A stretch of DNA of 64,000 nucleotides from Bradyrhizobium sp. (GCF_004799405.1 NZ_SSMW01000158.1:36877-100876); one strand, 5' to 3'; positions 27,637 to 37,108 are shown, counted from the stretch's first letter. Notes: generated by a model from the sequence alone, not told the origin. Program-made: numbers and translations.

Positions 27637-28455
27637 CTAATCCCATGCCGGTGCGAAGCCCGGATTTACAAACCGCTTGTTCTTCGGCAGCCCCGCGATG
27701 GCCTTGACGTCCTCGTCGTCGAGCCCGACATGCAGCGCACCGAGATTGGCCTGCTGGCTCTCGCGGCGCGACGCCTTCGGGATCGCGGCGACGCCGTCCT
27801 GATCGAGCAGCCATTTCAGCGCCACCTGGGCCGCGCTGGCGCCATGCTTGCGGCCGATCGCCATCAAGGTCTCGTCGGACGCCGCCCGGCCCTGCGCCAG
27901 CGGGCAATAGGCCACCAGCGGGATCGATTTCGAGCTCATATATTTTCGCAGCGGGGTCTGGTCCAGCATCACATGGTACTCGACCTGGTTGCAGGCGATC
28001 GGGGCCTTGATCTGTTCGACCACGGTCTTGAGCAGCGCGATGTTGAAATTGGCGACGCCGATGGCGCGGGTGCGGCCCTCTTCCTTCAGTTTCATCAAGG
28101 TCTCGAACATAACCGGCAGGTTCATCCTTGGCGCCGGCCAGTGCACCAGATAGAGATCGATGCGGTCGAGCCGCAGCTTTTTCAGGCTGGTATCGAATGC
28201 CCGGCGCATCGCGTCGGGCGCGAGGTTCTCGTTCCAGACTTTGGTGGTGACGTGCAGATCCTTGCGCGCGACGCCGGATGCCGCGATGGCGGCGCCAATG
28301 GCCTCCTCATTGGCGTACATTTCCGCGGTGTCGATATGCCGGTAGCCGAGGCCTAGCGCGCTTTCCACCGCGGCGCGGCAGACCTCGCCCTGCATGCGAA
28401 AGGTGCCGAGGCCAAGCCGCGGCATGCTGATGCCCTGGGTTTGCAGATTTTCCAT
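27637..28455 (-). CDS. aldo/keto reductase
   Basis: A 272-residue NADPH-dependent carbonyl reductase of the AKR5-like group (2,5-diketo-gluconate reductase type). The catalytic tetrad is visible: Asp in YRHIDTAEMYANEEAIG, Tyr in the same segment, Lys in HVTTKVWNENL, and His in LYLVHWPAP. The IPKASRRESQQANL motif near the C-terminus contacts NADP. It shares a strand with the thiolase. Substrate not known. Confidence 0.92.
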   Translation of the reverse strand: MENLQTQGISMPRLGLGTFRMQGEVCRAAVESALGLGYRHIDTAEMYANEEAIGAAIAASGVARKDLHVTTKVWNENLAPDAMRRAFDTSLKKLRLDRIDLYLVHWPAPRMNLPVMFETLMKLKEEGRTRAIGVANFNIALLKTVVEQIKAPIACNQVEYHVMLDQTPLRKYMSSKSIPLVAYCPLAQGRAASDETLMAIGRKHGASAAQVALKWLLDQDGVAAIPKASRRESQQANLGALHVGLDDEDVKAIAGLPKNKRFVNPGFAPAWD

Positions 28456-28618
28456 GGTTACTCCTGAAGGCGTAAATCGCCGGATCGGTCCAGACCATGC
28501 CGCGTGTACGGATGTTCCGTTGAGAGGACAGGCGGGTACGGCGGTCAGCCCGCTTGATAGTCCGCTTTCAGCGCAGAGTCCAAATCAAGATCGGGTCGGA
28601 ACGGCGTCCCCGCGCGGC

Positions 28619-30205
28619 TCAGATATGCTGAGCCAGCATTCGCCCCGGTCGCGCGTCCGGCCGCGGATCGATATCGACCGACCACAAATCGCGGTTACCG
28701 ACATCCTTCAAGGTCACCGTCATGACCCCCGACCGGCCATCGATATCGACCCGGCCGAAGAACTGCAGTCCGAAACACGGTGCCAGGTTTTCGCCCTGTT
28801 CCGCGCTGCAACCCTTTTGAAACATCGCCGCCGGTCCGAACGTATTGTCCAGTTCGCCCGGACTCCATGTGCCCGCATGCAGCGGGCCGGAGACGAATTC
28901 CCAGAACGGCTCGAAATCGTCGAATATCGCGCGGTTCGGATCGTAACGATGCGCCGCCGTATAGTGCATGTCGGCCGTCAGCCACACGGTGTTCCTGACG
29001 CCGGCGCGTTTCAGGAACGACAGCAGATCGGCAATCTCGTGCTCGCGCCGCTGCGGCGGTCCGTCGCCAAGTGCGATGACGTCCTCGCTGATCAACCCGA
29101 TCGGCAGGTCCGCGGCTATGACTTTCCAGGTCGCATCGGACGCCGCGAGTTCGCGCTTCAGCCAGGCCAACTGGACCGATCCCAGGATGCAGGTTTCGCT
29201 ATCGTCGTCGCGCTTGTTCCAGGTGGAATCGCGGTAGCTGCGCATGTCGATCAGGAAAACATCGAGCAGCGGCCCATATCCGACCTTGCGATAGATACGG
29301 CCGGCCTGGCCCGGGATGGCGCGGATCGGCATGAATTCGTGGAACGCCTGCCGGGCGCGCGCCACCAATCTCGAAGAGCCGTCCTCGGCATAACCCGTCT
29401 CGTCGGCGGTACCGAGCGGCGACCAGTCGTCGGTCACTTCATGGTCGTCCCACTGGGCGAACATCGGCACCTGCGCATTGAAGGCGCGCAGATTGTCGTC
29501 GAGCAAATTGTATTTATAGTTGCCGCGAAATTGCGCGAGGCTGTGGGCGACCGCGGATTTCTCTTCGGTGACGATGTTCCGCCAGATCCTGCCGTCCGGC
29601 AGCTTCAACTCGGAAGGCACCGGACAATCGGCATAGATGTGGTCGCCGGAATGGATAAAAAAGTCCGGACGGTTGTCGAGCATGGTCCGGTAGGTGCGCA
29701 TGCCGCCGAGCGACGGATCGATACCCCAGCCTTGGCCGGCGGTATCGCCCGACCAGACAAACGAGATCGAGCGCCGCGCTTGCGGCGCCGTCCGGAAATG
29801 GCCGACTTGCATTTCTCCCGATGTCCCGGCCTCGCCAAAATCATCAAACCGGACCCGATAGAAAATGTCCTGCCCGGGCGGAAGACCATCGAGCAGGATT
29901 TTCGAAGTGAAGTCGTGTTCCGGCAATGCATCCGATGAGGCGGCGCGAATGATGGTCTTGAAGCTCTCGACGGTCGAACATTCCACCTGCATGCGCGCCG
30001 GCCGATCGGCCCTCGCCCACACCATCGCAGAATCGATCGACACGTCGCCGGATTGAAGCCCGCCGGCAATCCGCGGACGGTCAGCGGCCCGGCTGAGACA
30101 AGGCCTGGCGAGACCTCCGATTCCTGCCAGCGCCAGCGTGGATGCCGAGCGCACCAGCAGGTGGCGCCGGGTCAGACCTTGCTTTACGCCAACCGCGATC
30201 GCCAT
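28619..30205 (-). CDS. phoD: alkaline phosphatase D family protein, Tat-exported
   Basis: A 528-residue PhoD-type phosphatase/phosphodiesterase. The N-terminus carries a twin-arginine signal, TRRHLLVRSASTLALAGIGG, so it should be exported folded with its metals. An N-terminal beta-sandwich domain is followed by metal-binding motifs: FVWSGDTAGQGWG, FFIHSGDHIYADCP, AQWDDHEVTDDW and WLTADMHYTAAHRY. ATG 30205 follows GAGG; a GTG three codons upstream is possible. The enzyme releases phosphate from esters in the periplasm. I saw no clear Pho box. Confidence 0.93.
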   Translation of the reverse strand: MAIAVGVKQGLTRRHLLVRSASTLALAGIGGLARPCLSRAADRPRIAGGLQSGDVSIDSAMVWARADRPARMQVECSTVESFKTIIRAASSDALPEHDFTSKILLDGLPPGQDIFYRVRFDDFGEAGTSGEMQVGHFRTAPQARRSISFVWSGDTAGQGWGIDPSLGGMRTYRTMLDNRPDFFIHSGDHIYADCPVPSELKLPDGRIWRNIVTEEKSAVAHSLAQFRGNYKYNLLDDNLRAFNAQVPMFAQWDDHEVTDDWSPLGTADETGYAEDGSSRLVARARQAFHEFMPIRAIPGQAGRIYRKVGYGPLLDVFLIDMRSYRDSTWNKRDDDSETCILGSVQLAWLKRELAASDATWKVIAADLPIGLISEDVIALGDGPPQRREHEIADLLSFLKRAGVRNTVWLTADMHYTAAHRYDPNRAIFDDFEPFWEFVSGPLHAGTWSPGELDNTFGPAAMFQKGCSAEQGENLAPCFGLQFFGRVDIDGRSGVMTVTLKDVGNRDLWSVDIDPRPDARPGRMLAQHI

Positions 30206-30338
30206 TTTCGGCACCCTCGTCGAATCACGACGAAGGGTGCCCGCTCAACTTGACTGCCAGCCGAAAGTTTCTTGACTCCGGGCCGAAGGTTTTGCGACAG
30301 CCGGATGACTCGCGCGAACTGCGCGCGCGAGCCGCTGC

Positions 30339-30779
30339 TTAATTCCGCCGCCAATTGCAGATGCCACCCGACTTGCACGGCCAGACCTGAATCCGGGTAT
30401 CGAACGCCTGGGCATCGAGCGGATTGCCGTGTCGTCGCGCCAGCCTGATGCCAACCGCGCCATGCGGTTTCTCCGGACGCAGATGCGCAACGCGGGTCTT
30501 GCGGGTAACGATCCTCGCAGCGGTCTTCGGTTCCGCGGGCGCCGGGGTGGCATGGCTTTCGCGATCGGCATTCACCCCGACCGCAACCGGCGTGAATTGG
30601 GTGGCCGGCCCCAGCGGCTTCGGTGAAAGCAGCGCCTTTGAAAGATCGAGGCCGAACAACTCGTCGGCCCGGTATTGATCCGCCATCGACGGACCACTGC
30701 ACGCCAGCAGCACCGCGCCAACGGCGGCGAGAACATTTTTAAGGACCATGTTTTTCAGGACCACGTTTTTCAGGACCAT
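30339..30779 (-). CDS. exported basic protein of unknown function
   Basis: A 146-residue protein. The N-terminus is a signal peptide built on a repeated unit (MVLKN, VVLKN, MVLKN) followed by VLAAVGAVLLACSGPSMA. The mature part includes RADELFGLDLSKALLSPKPLGPAT and a basic, Cys-containing tail ending PCKSGGICNWRRN. I recognise no domain. Two ATG codons, 30779 and 30749, are in register with the repeat; either could be used. It may be cell-envelope associated. Confidence is in the reading frame, not the role. Confidence 0.6.
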   Translation of the reverse strand: MVLKNVVLKNMVLKNVLAAVGAVLLACSGPSMADQYRADELFGLDLSKALLSPKPLGPATQFTPVAVGVNADRESHATPAPAEPKTAARIVTRKTRVAHLRPEKPHGAVGIRLARRHGNPLDAQAFDTRIQVWPCKSGGICNWRRN

Positions 30780-30780
30780 G
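30734..30780. repeat. 15-bp tandem repeat, three copies, in a signal-peptide coding region
   Basis: On the plus strand three near-identical 15-bp units of the form TTTTTCAGGACCATG occur between 30734 and 30780, differing in one or two bases (CATG/CACG; AAGGACC/CAGGACC). In frame they encode MVLKN or VVLKN on the minus strand, so copy number changes would lengthen the signal peptide by five residues without a frameshift. Confidence 0.8.
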
Positions 30781-31002
30781 GGTGGCCTCGTCAAAATACG
30801 AAGAAAGTCAATAACCGTCATTTAGGAAGCCGGCGGCGAAAATTCCAGCAGACCCGACCTCCCAGCGTGTGCTGCGCTGCAACGTCCGAAGGCATATTTC
30901 GCCGCGGCTTGCGAATAGCGCCAATGCCATTCGCCAAACACTTGAGATATGTTCACGCACGTTGTTTGGTGTGACGCCACGGCCAGTATCGAGGGAGCAC
31001 CC

Positions 31003-32076
31003 ATGCCCGTAAAAATCATCGGTATGATCGGCGCTCAGATGGAAGGCGTCGCGGTTCACCTTATCAAGGGAAAAATATCCCGCGACTTCGTGGTCGAGTT
31101 TACCCGCCTGCACGAGCAGTGGGACTACGATTCGGTGCTGGTCGGCTATTACGCGGCGGCGGCCGAAGGATTTGGCATCGCCCTCTATGCCGCGACCCAC
31201 ACCGAGCGGATCAAGTTTCTGATCGCGCATCGGCCCGGCTCGGTCGCACCCGCGCTGGCGGCACGACAGATCGCCACCTTCGACCAGCTCACGCAGGGTC
31301 GCATGTCGCTGCACGTCATTGCCGGGACCAGCGACCAGGATCAGGCGAGCGAGGGTGACTTCCTGCCGAAACAGGAGCGCTACCGGCGCGCCGGCGAATA
31401 CCTGGACGTCATGCGCAGGATATGGACCAGCGACCGCCCGTTCGATCACCATGGCCAATTCTACCGCCTCGAAGGCGCCTATGCCGACGTCAAACCCTAT
31501 CAGCAACCCTACCCGCCGCTGTTCTTCGGCGGCTCGTCGGACGGCGCGCTGCAAATGGGGGCCGAACACTGCGACGTGTTTGCATTGTTCGGCGAGCCTC
31601 TCGCCGAGACGCAGGACCGGCTCGACGATTTCCGCAAGCGTGCCGCCCGGTTCGGGCGGAAGCCGAACTTCAATATGTCGCTGCGCCCGATCATGGCGGC
31701 CAGCGAGGGCGAGGCATGGGACAAGGCCCGGAACCTGCTGGCCGATATCGAACGCAAGACCGGCACGGCGCCGCAACCGACCAATTATTCCAGCGAACGG
31801 CTGATGGGCTTCGCCGCGCGCGGCGATGTTCATGACGAGCGATTGTGGATGGGAATAGCGCGCGCCACGGGCGCACCCGGCAATACATCGTGCCTGGTCG
31901 GAACGCCCGAACAAATCGCTGCCGCCTTATTGCGGTACTACCGTCTCGGTATCCATTCGTTTTTGCTGCGCGGCTTCGAAAACCCGAACGACACGATTGC
32001 GATCGGGCGCGACTTGATCCCGTTGGTCAGGGCCGGCGCCGCCGAGATCGACCGGCAGGTCCAGGCCGCCGAATAG
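31003..32076 (+). CDS. LLM-class flavin-dependent monooxygenase (SsuD-like)
   Basis: A 357-residue bacterial luciferase-like FMNH2-dependent oxygenase. It resembles alkanesulfonate monooxygenases in layout: LHEQWDYDSVLVGYYAAAAE near the N-terminus, IKFLIAHRPGSVAPALAARQ, MSLHVIAGTSDQDQASEGD with the flavin/substrate His, YRRAGEYLDVMRRIW, and PPLFFGGSSDGALQMGAEHCD. ATG 31003 follows GAGGGAG and gives MPVKIIGMIG. No flavin reductase or sulfonate ABC transporter genes are adjacent, so the substrate is open. Confidence 0.9.
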   Translation: MPVKIIGMIGAQMEGVAVHLIKGKISRDFVVEFTRLHEQWDYDSVLVGYYAAAAEGFGIALYAATHTERIKFLIAHRPGSVAPALAARQIATFDQLTQGRMSLHVIAGTSDQDQASEGDFLPKQERYRRAGEYLDVMRRIWTSDRPFDHHGQFYRLEGAYADVKPYQQPYPPLFFGGSSDGALQMGAEHCDVFALFGEPLAETQDRLDDFRKRAARFGRKPNFNMSLRPIMAASEGEAWDKARNLLADIERKTGTAPQPTNYSSERLMGFAARGDVHDERLWMGIARATGAPGNTSCLVGTPEQIAAALLRYYRLGIHSFLLRGFENPNDTIAIGRDLIPLVRAGAAEIDRQVQAAE

Positions 32077-32106
32077 CGGCGCGCCGGAAATGGGTTCGCC
32101 TGGGAT

Positions 32107-34230
32107 CTACGCATCCGTTAGAATCTTGCGAATGCGTTTGGCAAGCACGTTCTGCGAGAATGGCTTCTGAATCAGCGATACGCCGGGATCAAGACGGCCC
32201 TGATGGACAATGGCATTGCGGGAATAGCCGGTCATATACAGCACTTTTAGTCCGGGACGACGCTGCATGGCTCGATCGGCAAGCACGCGTCCGTTCATGC
32301 CCGGCATCACAACATCGGTCAAAAGCAGGTCTATCGGGCTGGCATCGTCCAGGATGTTGATCGCAGCTTCGGCATCCGCCGCCTGCTTGACCCGGTAATT
32401 GAGATTAGACAGCGTTTCGGCGACGTAGGCGCGAACGTCCGGGTCGTCTTCGACCACAAGAACGGTCTCCTGGCTTCCGGTTGGGATTTTTTCCGCCGGC
32501 GGACTGACTGGAACCGGTTTCGCTGGGGCAAAGCTGCGGGGAAGATAGATCTTGACGGTCGTGCCTTCACCGACTTCGCTGTAGATGCGGATGTGTCCAC
32601 CGGACTGCTTCACAAATCCATAAACCTGGCTGAGGCCGAGACCGGTGCCCGAACCGGCCGGTTTGGTCGTAAAGAACGGCTCGAATGCCTTCTCGATGAC
32701 ATCGCCCGGCATCCCGGAACCGGTGTCGGTCACCGAAATCATCACATACTGGCCCGGCTTCACGCCCTCGGCTGTCTCGCAATAATGCTCATCCAGTTCG
32801 GCGTTACCCGTTTCGATGGTAAGTTTGCCTCCTGCTGGCATCGCATCGCGCGCATTGATTGCCAAATTGAGAATTGCCGATTCCAGTTCGGCGCTATCGG
32901 CTTCGGTCTGCCAAAGTCCGCCGCTTCGCACCGTTTCGACCGAGATCGTCTCGCCTAGCGTACGATCGATCAGATCGGACATGCCCGCGACGAGTTGATT
33001 GGCATCGATAGACCGGGGATTGAGCGGCTGATTTCGCGAAAAAGCCAGCAGCCGCCTGGTGAGTTCCGACGCGCGCTCCGCACCCTGCTGAGCATTGGCA
33101 AGCCACGTCTTCACCTTGTCGTCGGACACCCGGCGAAGCGCCATTTGCAGATTTCCAATGATGATCGTCAGCAGATTGTTGAAATCATGGGCGACACCCC
33201 CGGTCAGTTGCCCAACCGATTCCATTTTCTGCGACTGACGCAAACTGGCTTCCAGCATTTCCCGCCGCTCGGCTTCCGCAAACAACGCGGATGTTCTTTG
33301 CATTGTCAGCAGGATCAGGACCACGAAAAATAGTGTGGCCGGGATGCCGAAGATCAAATGACCCGCCATGTACCATAACCAGCCCTGCACAATATCGCTG
33401 GTCTCCAGGCTCGACGTAACATAGAGCGGAAACCCTGCCAGCTTGCGCGCGGAAAACCGGCGTTCGCGCTGATCGACGTTGGAGACCGTGGCGTATTTGC
33501 CGCCATTCGGACTACGCGCAATTAGCTGGATAAAGGCGGTCGAGGCGTCGAGCCTCACGCCAGTCGTCGCTGGCAAAGGATAGCGGGCCAAGATCTCGCC
33601 ATCGGCCCGAATCAACGCGAAACTGGCGCTGCTCCTGGCGGCGAGCGGCGCAAAGAACCTCTCGAACACCTGCGGTGAGACCGAGATTTCGGTGAATCCG
33701 GCGAACGTACCCGAGCTGTCCGAACGGCGCTTGCTGACCGGAAATATCACATGACCCGTCATGTTGATACGAAGCACATCGCCGATGTGGACGCCGGCGT
33801 CGGTAGCAAGCTGCTCTTTCAGGTACGCACGATCGGGGGCGTTTGCCGCGGCCGGAAGCGGAAAGAACAGTGACGACACCATCGCGTCCGACTGGTCATC
33901 CAGGATCCAGATCGATGCAATGTCTGGAAGAGCCAGGGTGAATTGCTTGAGTCGCTCGCTCAGTTCGGCTTCGCTTGCGCGAAGCGATCGATTGGTGCGG
34001 CCCTGCGTGATCTGTTCCACGCTATCGAATATGACGTTGATCGATTGGAATACCCGCAACACCTGTTCCGACGCGACATCGAGGCCGCGATCGATGCGCT
34101 CGTCGGCGAGAGTATATGCCGTGCGATAATTCGCGAACGCTGCGTAGCAAAACAGCAGACCCGGAAGCGCTATGCTCGCCACGAGCATCAACCACAGGCT
34201 TCGGAGGGCGGCGTCGCGTCGCTGTCGCAT
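32107..34230 (-). CDS. hybrid sensor histidine kinase with C-terminal receiver domain
   Basis: A 707-residue membrane sensor. An N-terminal helix (LRSLWLMLVASIALPGLLFCYAAF) and a second at about residues 280-310 (MAGHLIFGIPATLFFVVLILL) flank a periplasmic Cache-type sensor. The cytoplasmic part has a HisKA-like domain with the phospho-His in GGVAHDFNNLLTIIIGN, an ATPase domain (AINARDAM, DTGSGMPGDV, GTGLGLSQVYGFVKQSGG), and a receiver with Asp in LLLTDVVMPGMNG and Lys in IQKPFS. A separate response regulator is not adjacent. ATG 34230 is used; TTG 34254 is possible. Signal unknown. Confidence 0.92.
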   Translation of the reverse strand: MRQRRDAALRSLWLMLVASIALPGLLFCYAAFANYRTAYTLADERIDRGLDVASEQVLRVFQSINVIFDSVEQITQGRTNRSLRASEAELSERLKQFTLALPDIASIWILDDQSDAMVSSLFFPLPAAANAPDRAYLKEQLATDAGVHIGDVLRINMTGHVIFPVSKRRSDSSGTFAGFTEISVSPQVFERFFAPLAARSSASFALIRADGEILARYPLPATTGVRLDASTAFIQLIARSPNGGKYATVSNVDQRERRFSARKLAGFPLYVTSSLETSDIVQGWLWYMAGHLIFGIPATLFFVVLILLTMQRTSALFAEAERREMLEASLRQSQKMESVGQLTGGVAHDFNNLLTIIIGNLQMALRRVSDDKVKTWLANAQQGAERASELTRRLLAFSRNQPLNPRSIDANQLVAGMSDLIDRTLGETISVETVRSGGLWQTEADSAELESAILNLAINARDAMPAGGKLTIETGNAELDEHYCETAEGVKPGQYVMISVTDTGSGMPGDVIEKAFEPFFTTKPAGSGTGLGLSQVYGFVKQSGGHIRIYSEVGEGTTVKIYLPRSFAPAKPVPVSPPAEKIPTGSQETVLVVEDDPDVRAYVAETLSNLNYRVKQAADAEAAINILDDASPIDLLLTDVVMPGMNGRVLADRAMQRRPGLKVLYMTGYSRNAIVHQGRLDPGVSLIQKPFSQNVLAKRIRKILTDA

Positions 34231-34468
34231 GCGGAACCGGCCTTCGATCCTCAAATTTCGGACATCTTTTCAAATATCAGGAACAAACAACTCACGAAAG
34301 GCCGCCTGCGGACGACAAGCCTTGGCTTGCGGACAAACGAGCTGATCGCCGGGTCGGAACAAAAGCTACGAAAGATCGACGGGTAATAAGGACGGATAAA
34401 AGACCGTCGCGGTCGACGATTATATTCCGGCTCCTGTCTTGCCCTTGGTCCTGTCCTACGGTCAGGAT

Positions 34469-34792
34469 TCAGTGTTCACTTGGTTTGATATTGGGGACGA
34501 AGGCAGGCCCCACGATACGCACGGGCCCTTCAGCAGCCAAGCTAACGGCAGCCCTCTGGGGCGGCATTGGCCGGATCAGTTCAGCGACCGCCAGCCCGGC
34601 AAAGCCAATCGAGAAAACAATCGCGGCTATGATCAAGCGATCGTTGCCAAGGATCGTTGCAGTCGATCCAAGCCCGCCCTGTCGGCGTTTTCGCTGTAGC
34701 TCTTCAAACAGGCGAATGATGTCACGAGATCGGTCTGGGAGGATGATGACGATTTCGCGCCCCTTGGGCGCTTCTTGGGTTTCCAGGTCCAT
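34469..34792 (-). CDS. small single-pass membrane protein, unknown
   Basis: A 107-residue protein. A charged cytoplasmic N-terminus (KGREIVIILPDRSRDIIRLFEELQRKRR) precedes a membrane helix, DRLIIAAIVFSIGFAGLAVAELI, at about residues 50-72, and a Pro-containing tail. I recognise no family. Codon use and the clear helix favour a real gene, but there is no homology-based support from reading alone. It lies between the hybrid kinase and the M15 peptidase region. Confidence 0.5.
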   Translation of the reverse strand: MDLETQEAPKGREIVIILPDRSRDIIRLFEELQRKRRQGGLGSTATILGNDRLIIAAIVFSIGFAGLAVAELIRPMPPQRAAVSLAAEGPVRIVGPAFVPNIKPSEH

Positions 34793-35149
34793 GGATCTGA
34801 TCCGTGAATATCAATTGCCTTGGAGCTGAAACGCCGGTTTGGTTCCGAAGTTCCCCGGCTTCAAGAGCGCCGGCCGGGTGACCCCGCACAGCTTTCGCCA
34901 TAAGGCGGCGCGCCGATCTGGTTCCATTTATGCCATTCCCGATCCGTGCACTTCTCGCCGGCCGTCAACCGCACGAAATCGCGAAAAACGACCAGTTGCA
35001 TTTAGGCAACACCCCTGTTGAAAAGCTGAATATCCGGGGTCTCCGCCATTGCTTGTCCACATCGCCACTCCAAAAATCGCCGGCGTCAGATTCTTGGCTA
35101 TGCAGTTTTTCTTGGCTATGTAGTTTCGGGCCGATTGGAAAGGGTGACC
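34793..35149. other. intergenic region with an 18-bp tandem duplication
   Basis: About 357 bp with no convincing ORF. At its right end TTCTTGGCTATGCAGTTT (35091-35108) and TTCTTGGCTATGTAGTTT (35109-35126) form a direct tandem pair with one mismatch, only 24 bp from the start codon of the next gene. The pair lies where a promoter or operator for that gene would be expected. Confidence 0.6.
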
Positions 35150-36229
35150 ATGAATCCGCGGTTCGCAGCAATGGCGGCTTTGTGCCGAGAGGTCGCCATA
35201 CCTGTTTCGGTTCTTGCGTGGCTCGTCGCGTTTGGTTCTGCGGGAATCGATAACACCGGCGCTGCGCCAATCGTTGAACGCCCCGCGCCGTCCGTTGCCG
35301 CCGTCGCGACATTGGCCGACCAACTACCGCCGATCTCGTTGGCGGCCGCCAATGCGGTGGCTGCCGATGCTCCGGCGACGGCGACAGCCGCTGCGGATAC
35401 AACCGCCGCCGGGCCAACGCCGGTTTCCCAGGAGCCCGAACCGATCGTTACAGCCGCGTTGACGGATTCATCGGAAATGCCGCCGACTTTGCCGGAGCAG
35501 CAGGCCGCTCAATCGCCGGCGACTCGGGAGCCTGGCCGCGCCAATCCGGCGCTCGACTCGACCGAGGTTCTCGATGAGTGCCTCGTCGTCGATGCCTGCA
35601 TCGACCGCTATCTTTGGGCGCTCTACCAGCGCACGCCCAAGGAAGACACCGTCAAGACCCAGGAACAGAGAAAAGTGACCGTCAAGAGAAAGGGCAAACT
35701 GGTGAATGTCACCAGGACCTTTGCGAAACTTGCCGATGAGGATTTTTCCTGGAAGGACCCCAAGGCCGCCGAAACCGCCGGCATGCCGCTGGTGGACTAC
35801 GTCCTCGGCGGGATGGATCGGGATTTCAAGCTGAGGCTATTTCATCTGCTGCACGCGGCCGAGCAGGCGGGATTGTCGCCCGGCATCACCAGTGCGTTCC
35901 GCGATAACTATCGCCAATCGATTGCAAGCGGCCTGAAGGCAGCCAACGAACGATCCTATCATGGAGGCAGTCTCCGCGGCGGCTACGGCCACGGACTTGC
36001 GGCGGATGTCGTGAGCGTAAATGGCGCGACACGGGCGCAGCGACTGACCGCCAGCGAAACGTTCTGGAAATGGATCGATGCCCACGGGAAAGAGTTTGGA
36101 ATTGGAAGGCCCTATCTCGGCAGGGATCCCCCGCACGTGGCGCCGATCGACGGCAAGGAATATGCCGATCACCATCCGGGAACTAAGGCTCGACAGGTGG
36201 TAGCGACAGCGAAGCCACGCCACGTTTGA
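35150..36229 (+). CDS. exported M15-like D-Ala-D-Ala carboxypeptidase-type protein
   Basis: A 359-residue protein. The N-terminus (MNPRFAAMAALCREVAIPVS, then a hydrophobic stretch) is a signal or anchor. An Ala/Pro/Thr-rich low-complexity region covers residues about 40-125. The C-terminal domain has the zinc-peptidase layout of the VanY/M15 group: SAFRDNYRQ, GYGHGLAADVVSV (His and Asp ligands) and DPPHVAPI (His ligand). GGAAAGG lies before ATG 35150. The fold assignment is from motif layout; activity on peptidoglycan cross-bridges is inferred. It is the last gene before the tRNA fragment. Confidence 0.75.
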   Translation: MNPRFAAMAALCREVAIPVSVLAWLVAFGSAGIDNTGAAPIVERPAPSVAAVATLADQLPPISLAAANAVAADAPATATAAADTTAAGPTPVSQEPEPIVTAALTDSSEMPPTLPEQQAAQSPATREPGRANPALDSTEVLDECLVVDACIDRYLWALYQRTPKEDTVKTQEQRKVTVKRKGKLVNVTRTFAKLADEDFSWKDPKAAETAGMPLVDYVLGGMDRDFKLRLFHLLHAAEQAGLSPGITSAFRDNYRQSIASGLKAANERSYHGGSLRGGYGHGLAADVVSVNGATRAQRLTASETFWKWIDAHGKEFGIGRPYLGRDPPHVAPIDGKEYADHHPGTKARQVVATAKPRHV

Positions 36230-36517
36230 CCTTGCGAGACGATCGTAGCGCAGCGAAACGTGAGAGATCGGCAAGATCGTCGAAGGTGAGAACGATCCAA
36301 CCAGCGTGTTCAACGCTGTGCACGGACGGCGACATGCCGCATGAGCGCGCTTGTATACACAGCCTAGGGTTTACAAATGATCGCTATGCGTCGCGCACTC
36401 GGCTAGCTGCACGGGGCGGCAACAGCAATAACCCAAAAGTGGCGGCACCTTTCGGCGACCGAAACAATGGTCAACTTGACCAGTGATCCAAATCAGAAGA
36501 AATACGCTAATGATATC

Positions 36518-36564
36518 TGGTCGGAGTGGCAGGATTTGAACCTGCGACCCCTGCGTCCCGAACG
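36518..36564 (-). other. 3' fragment of a tRNA-Pro(CGG) gene, probable attachment site
   Basis: Read on the minus strand, the segment starts near CGTTCGGGACGCAGG (anticodon loop TTCGGGA, anticodon CGG), continues through the variable loop and the T arm GCAGGTTCAAATCCTGC, and ends CACTCCGACCA with the discriminator and CCA. The 5' half (acceptor 5' strand, D arm and the first part of the anticodon stem) is absent: the next bases at 36565 onward are A/T-rich and not tRNA-like. A 3' tRNA fragment is the standard remnant of tyrosine-recombinase integration. The 288 bp to its left, after the M15 gene, show no ORF. Confidence 0.8.
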
Positions 36565-37108
36565 TAAATAGCAATCGAAAAGATCAACAAAAACAATGGC
36601 CTTTGCCTGCGTTTGACCACCTTTATCTACGTTTATTGACGGGGTTTCAGTGGTCAATCTGTGGTCGAGATTACCAAGCCCAACTTGCGACTAAAGAGCG
36701 GGCGGGACCACCCGACATCAGCGGATTTGGGAAGAGGTTATGCCCTTCTCCGGTTACCTTGTTCCATCGGCCCATCAATTGTAAATCGCATGGTGCACCG
36801 TGAGACTAGACGAATGGGCGCTTTGCGCGAGAAGTGGTCATTCGTCCCCCGATTGAATTCCCGGGGGCATGACCGTGGTGCGGACCCCGAACGCATCAGC
36901 TCGCGCCGAGTGTATGTCGATCAATCCTACCGCGCTCGGCGCGATGGCGCCGGCCGATGCCATGGGCACATGCCTTCGCCTGAAGCCGGCCCCAAAGCTA
37001 AATTACTATTTAATTGAAAACCTTGAGACCGGGAAAGATTTGCGGGTGATCCGTTGGGTCCACAGCAGCTTGGACAGCCTTGTCCTGTGCTTACATGGCA
37101 CCCGACCA
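36565..37108. other. non-coding junction region right of the tRNA fragment
   Basis: About 540 bp with lower GC than the left chromosome and no confident gene. An open frame at 36661-37017 begins like an integrase N-terminus in a very general way but has no tyrosine-recombinase motif, so I do not call it. At 37001-37020 an AT-rich string CTAAATTACTATTTAATTG precedes dps and weakly resembles the repeated motif described elsewhere in this annotation. Confidence 0.5.

Noticed and set aside
36518..36594. Complete tRNA-Pro gene
   Set aside because: Only the anticodon loop and 3' half are present; there is no D arm and no 5' acceptor strand within the required 77 nt.
36661..37017. Integrase N-terminus next to the tRNA fragment
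   Set aside because: The frame starts with a suggestive VEITKPNLRLKSGRD, but no tyrosine-recombinase box or continuing homology is visible, and the rest reads like non-coding sequence.
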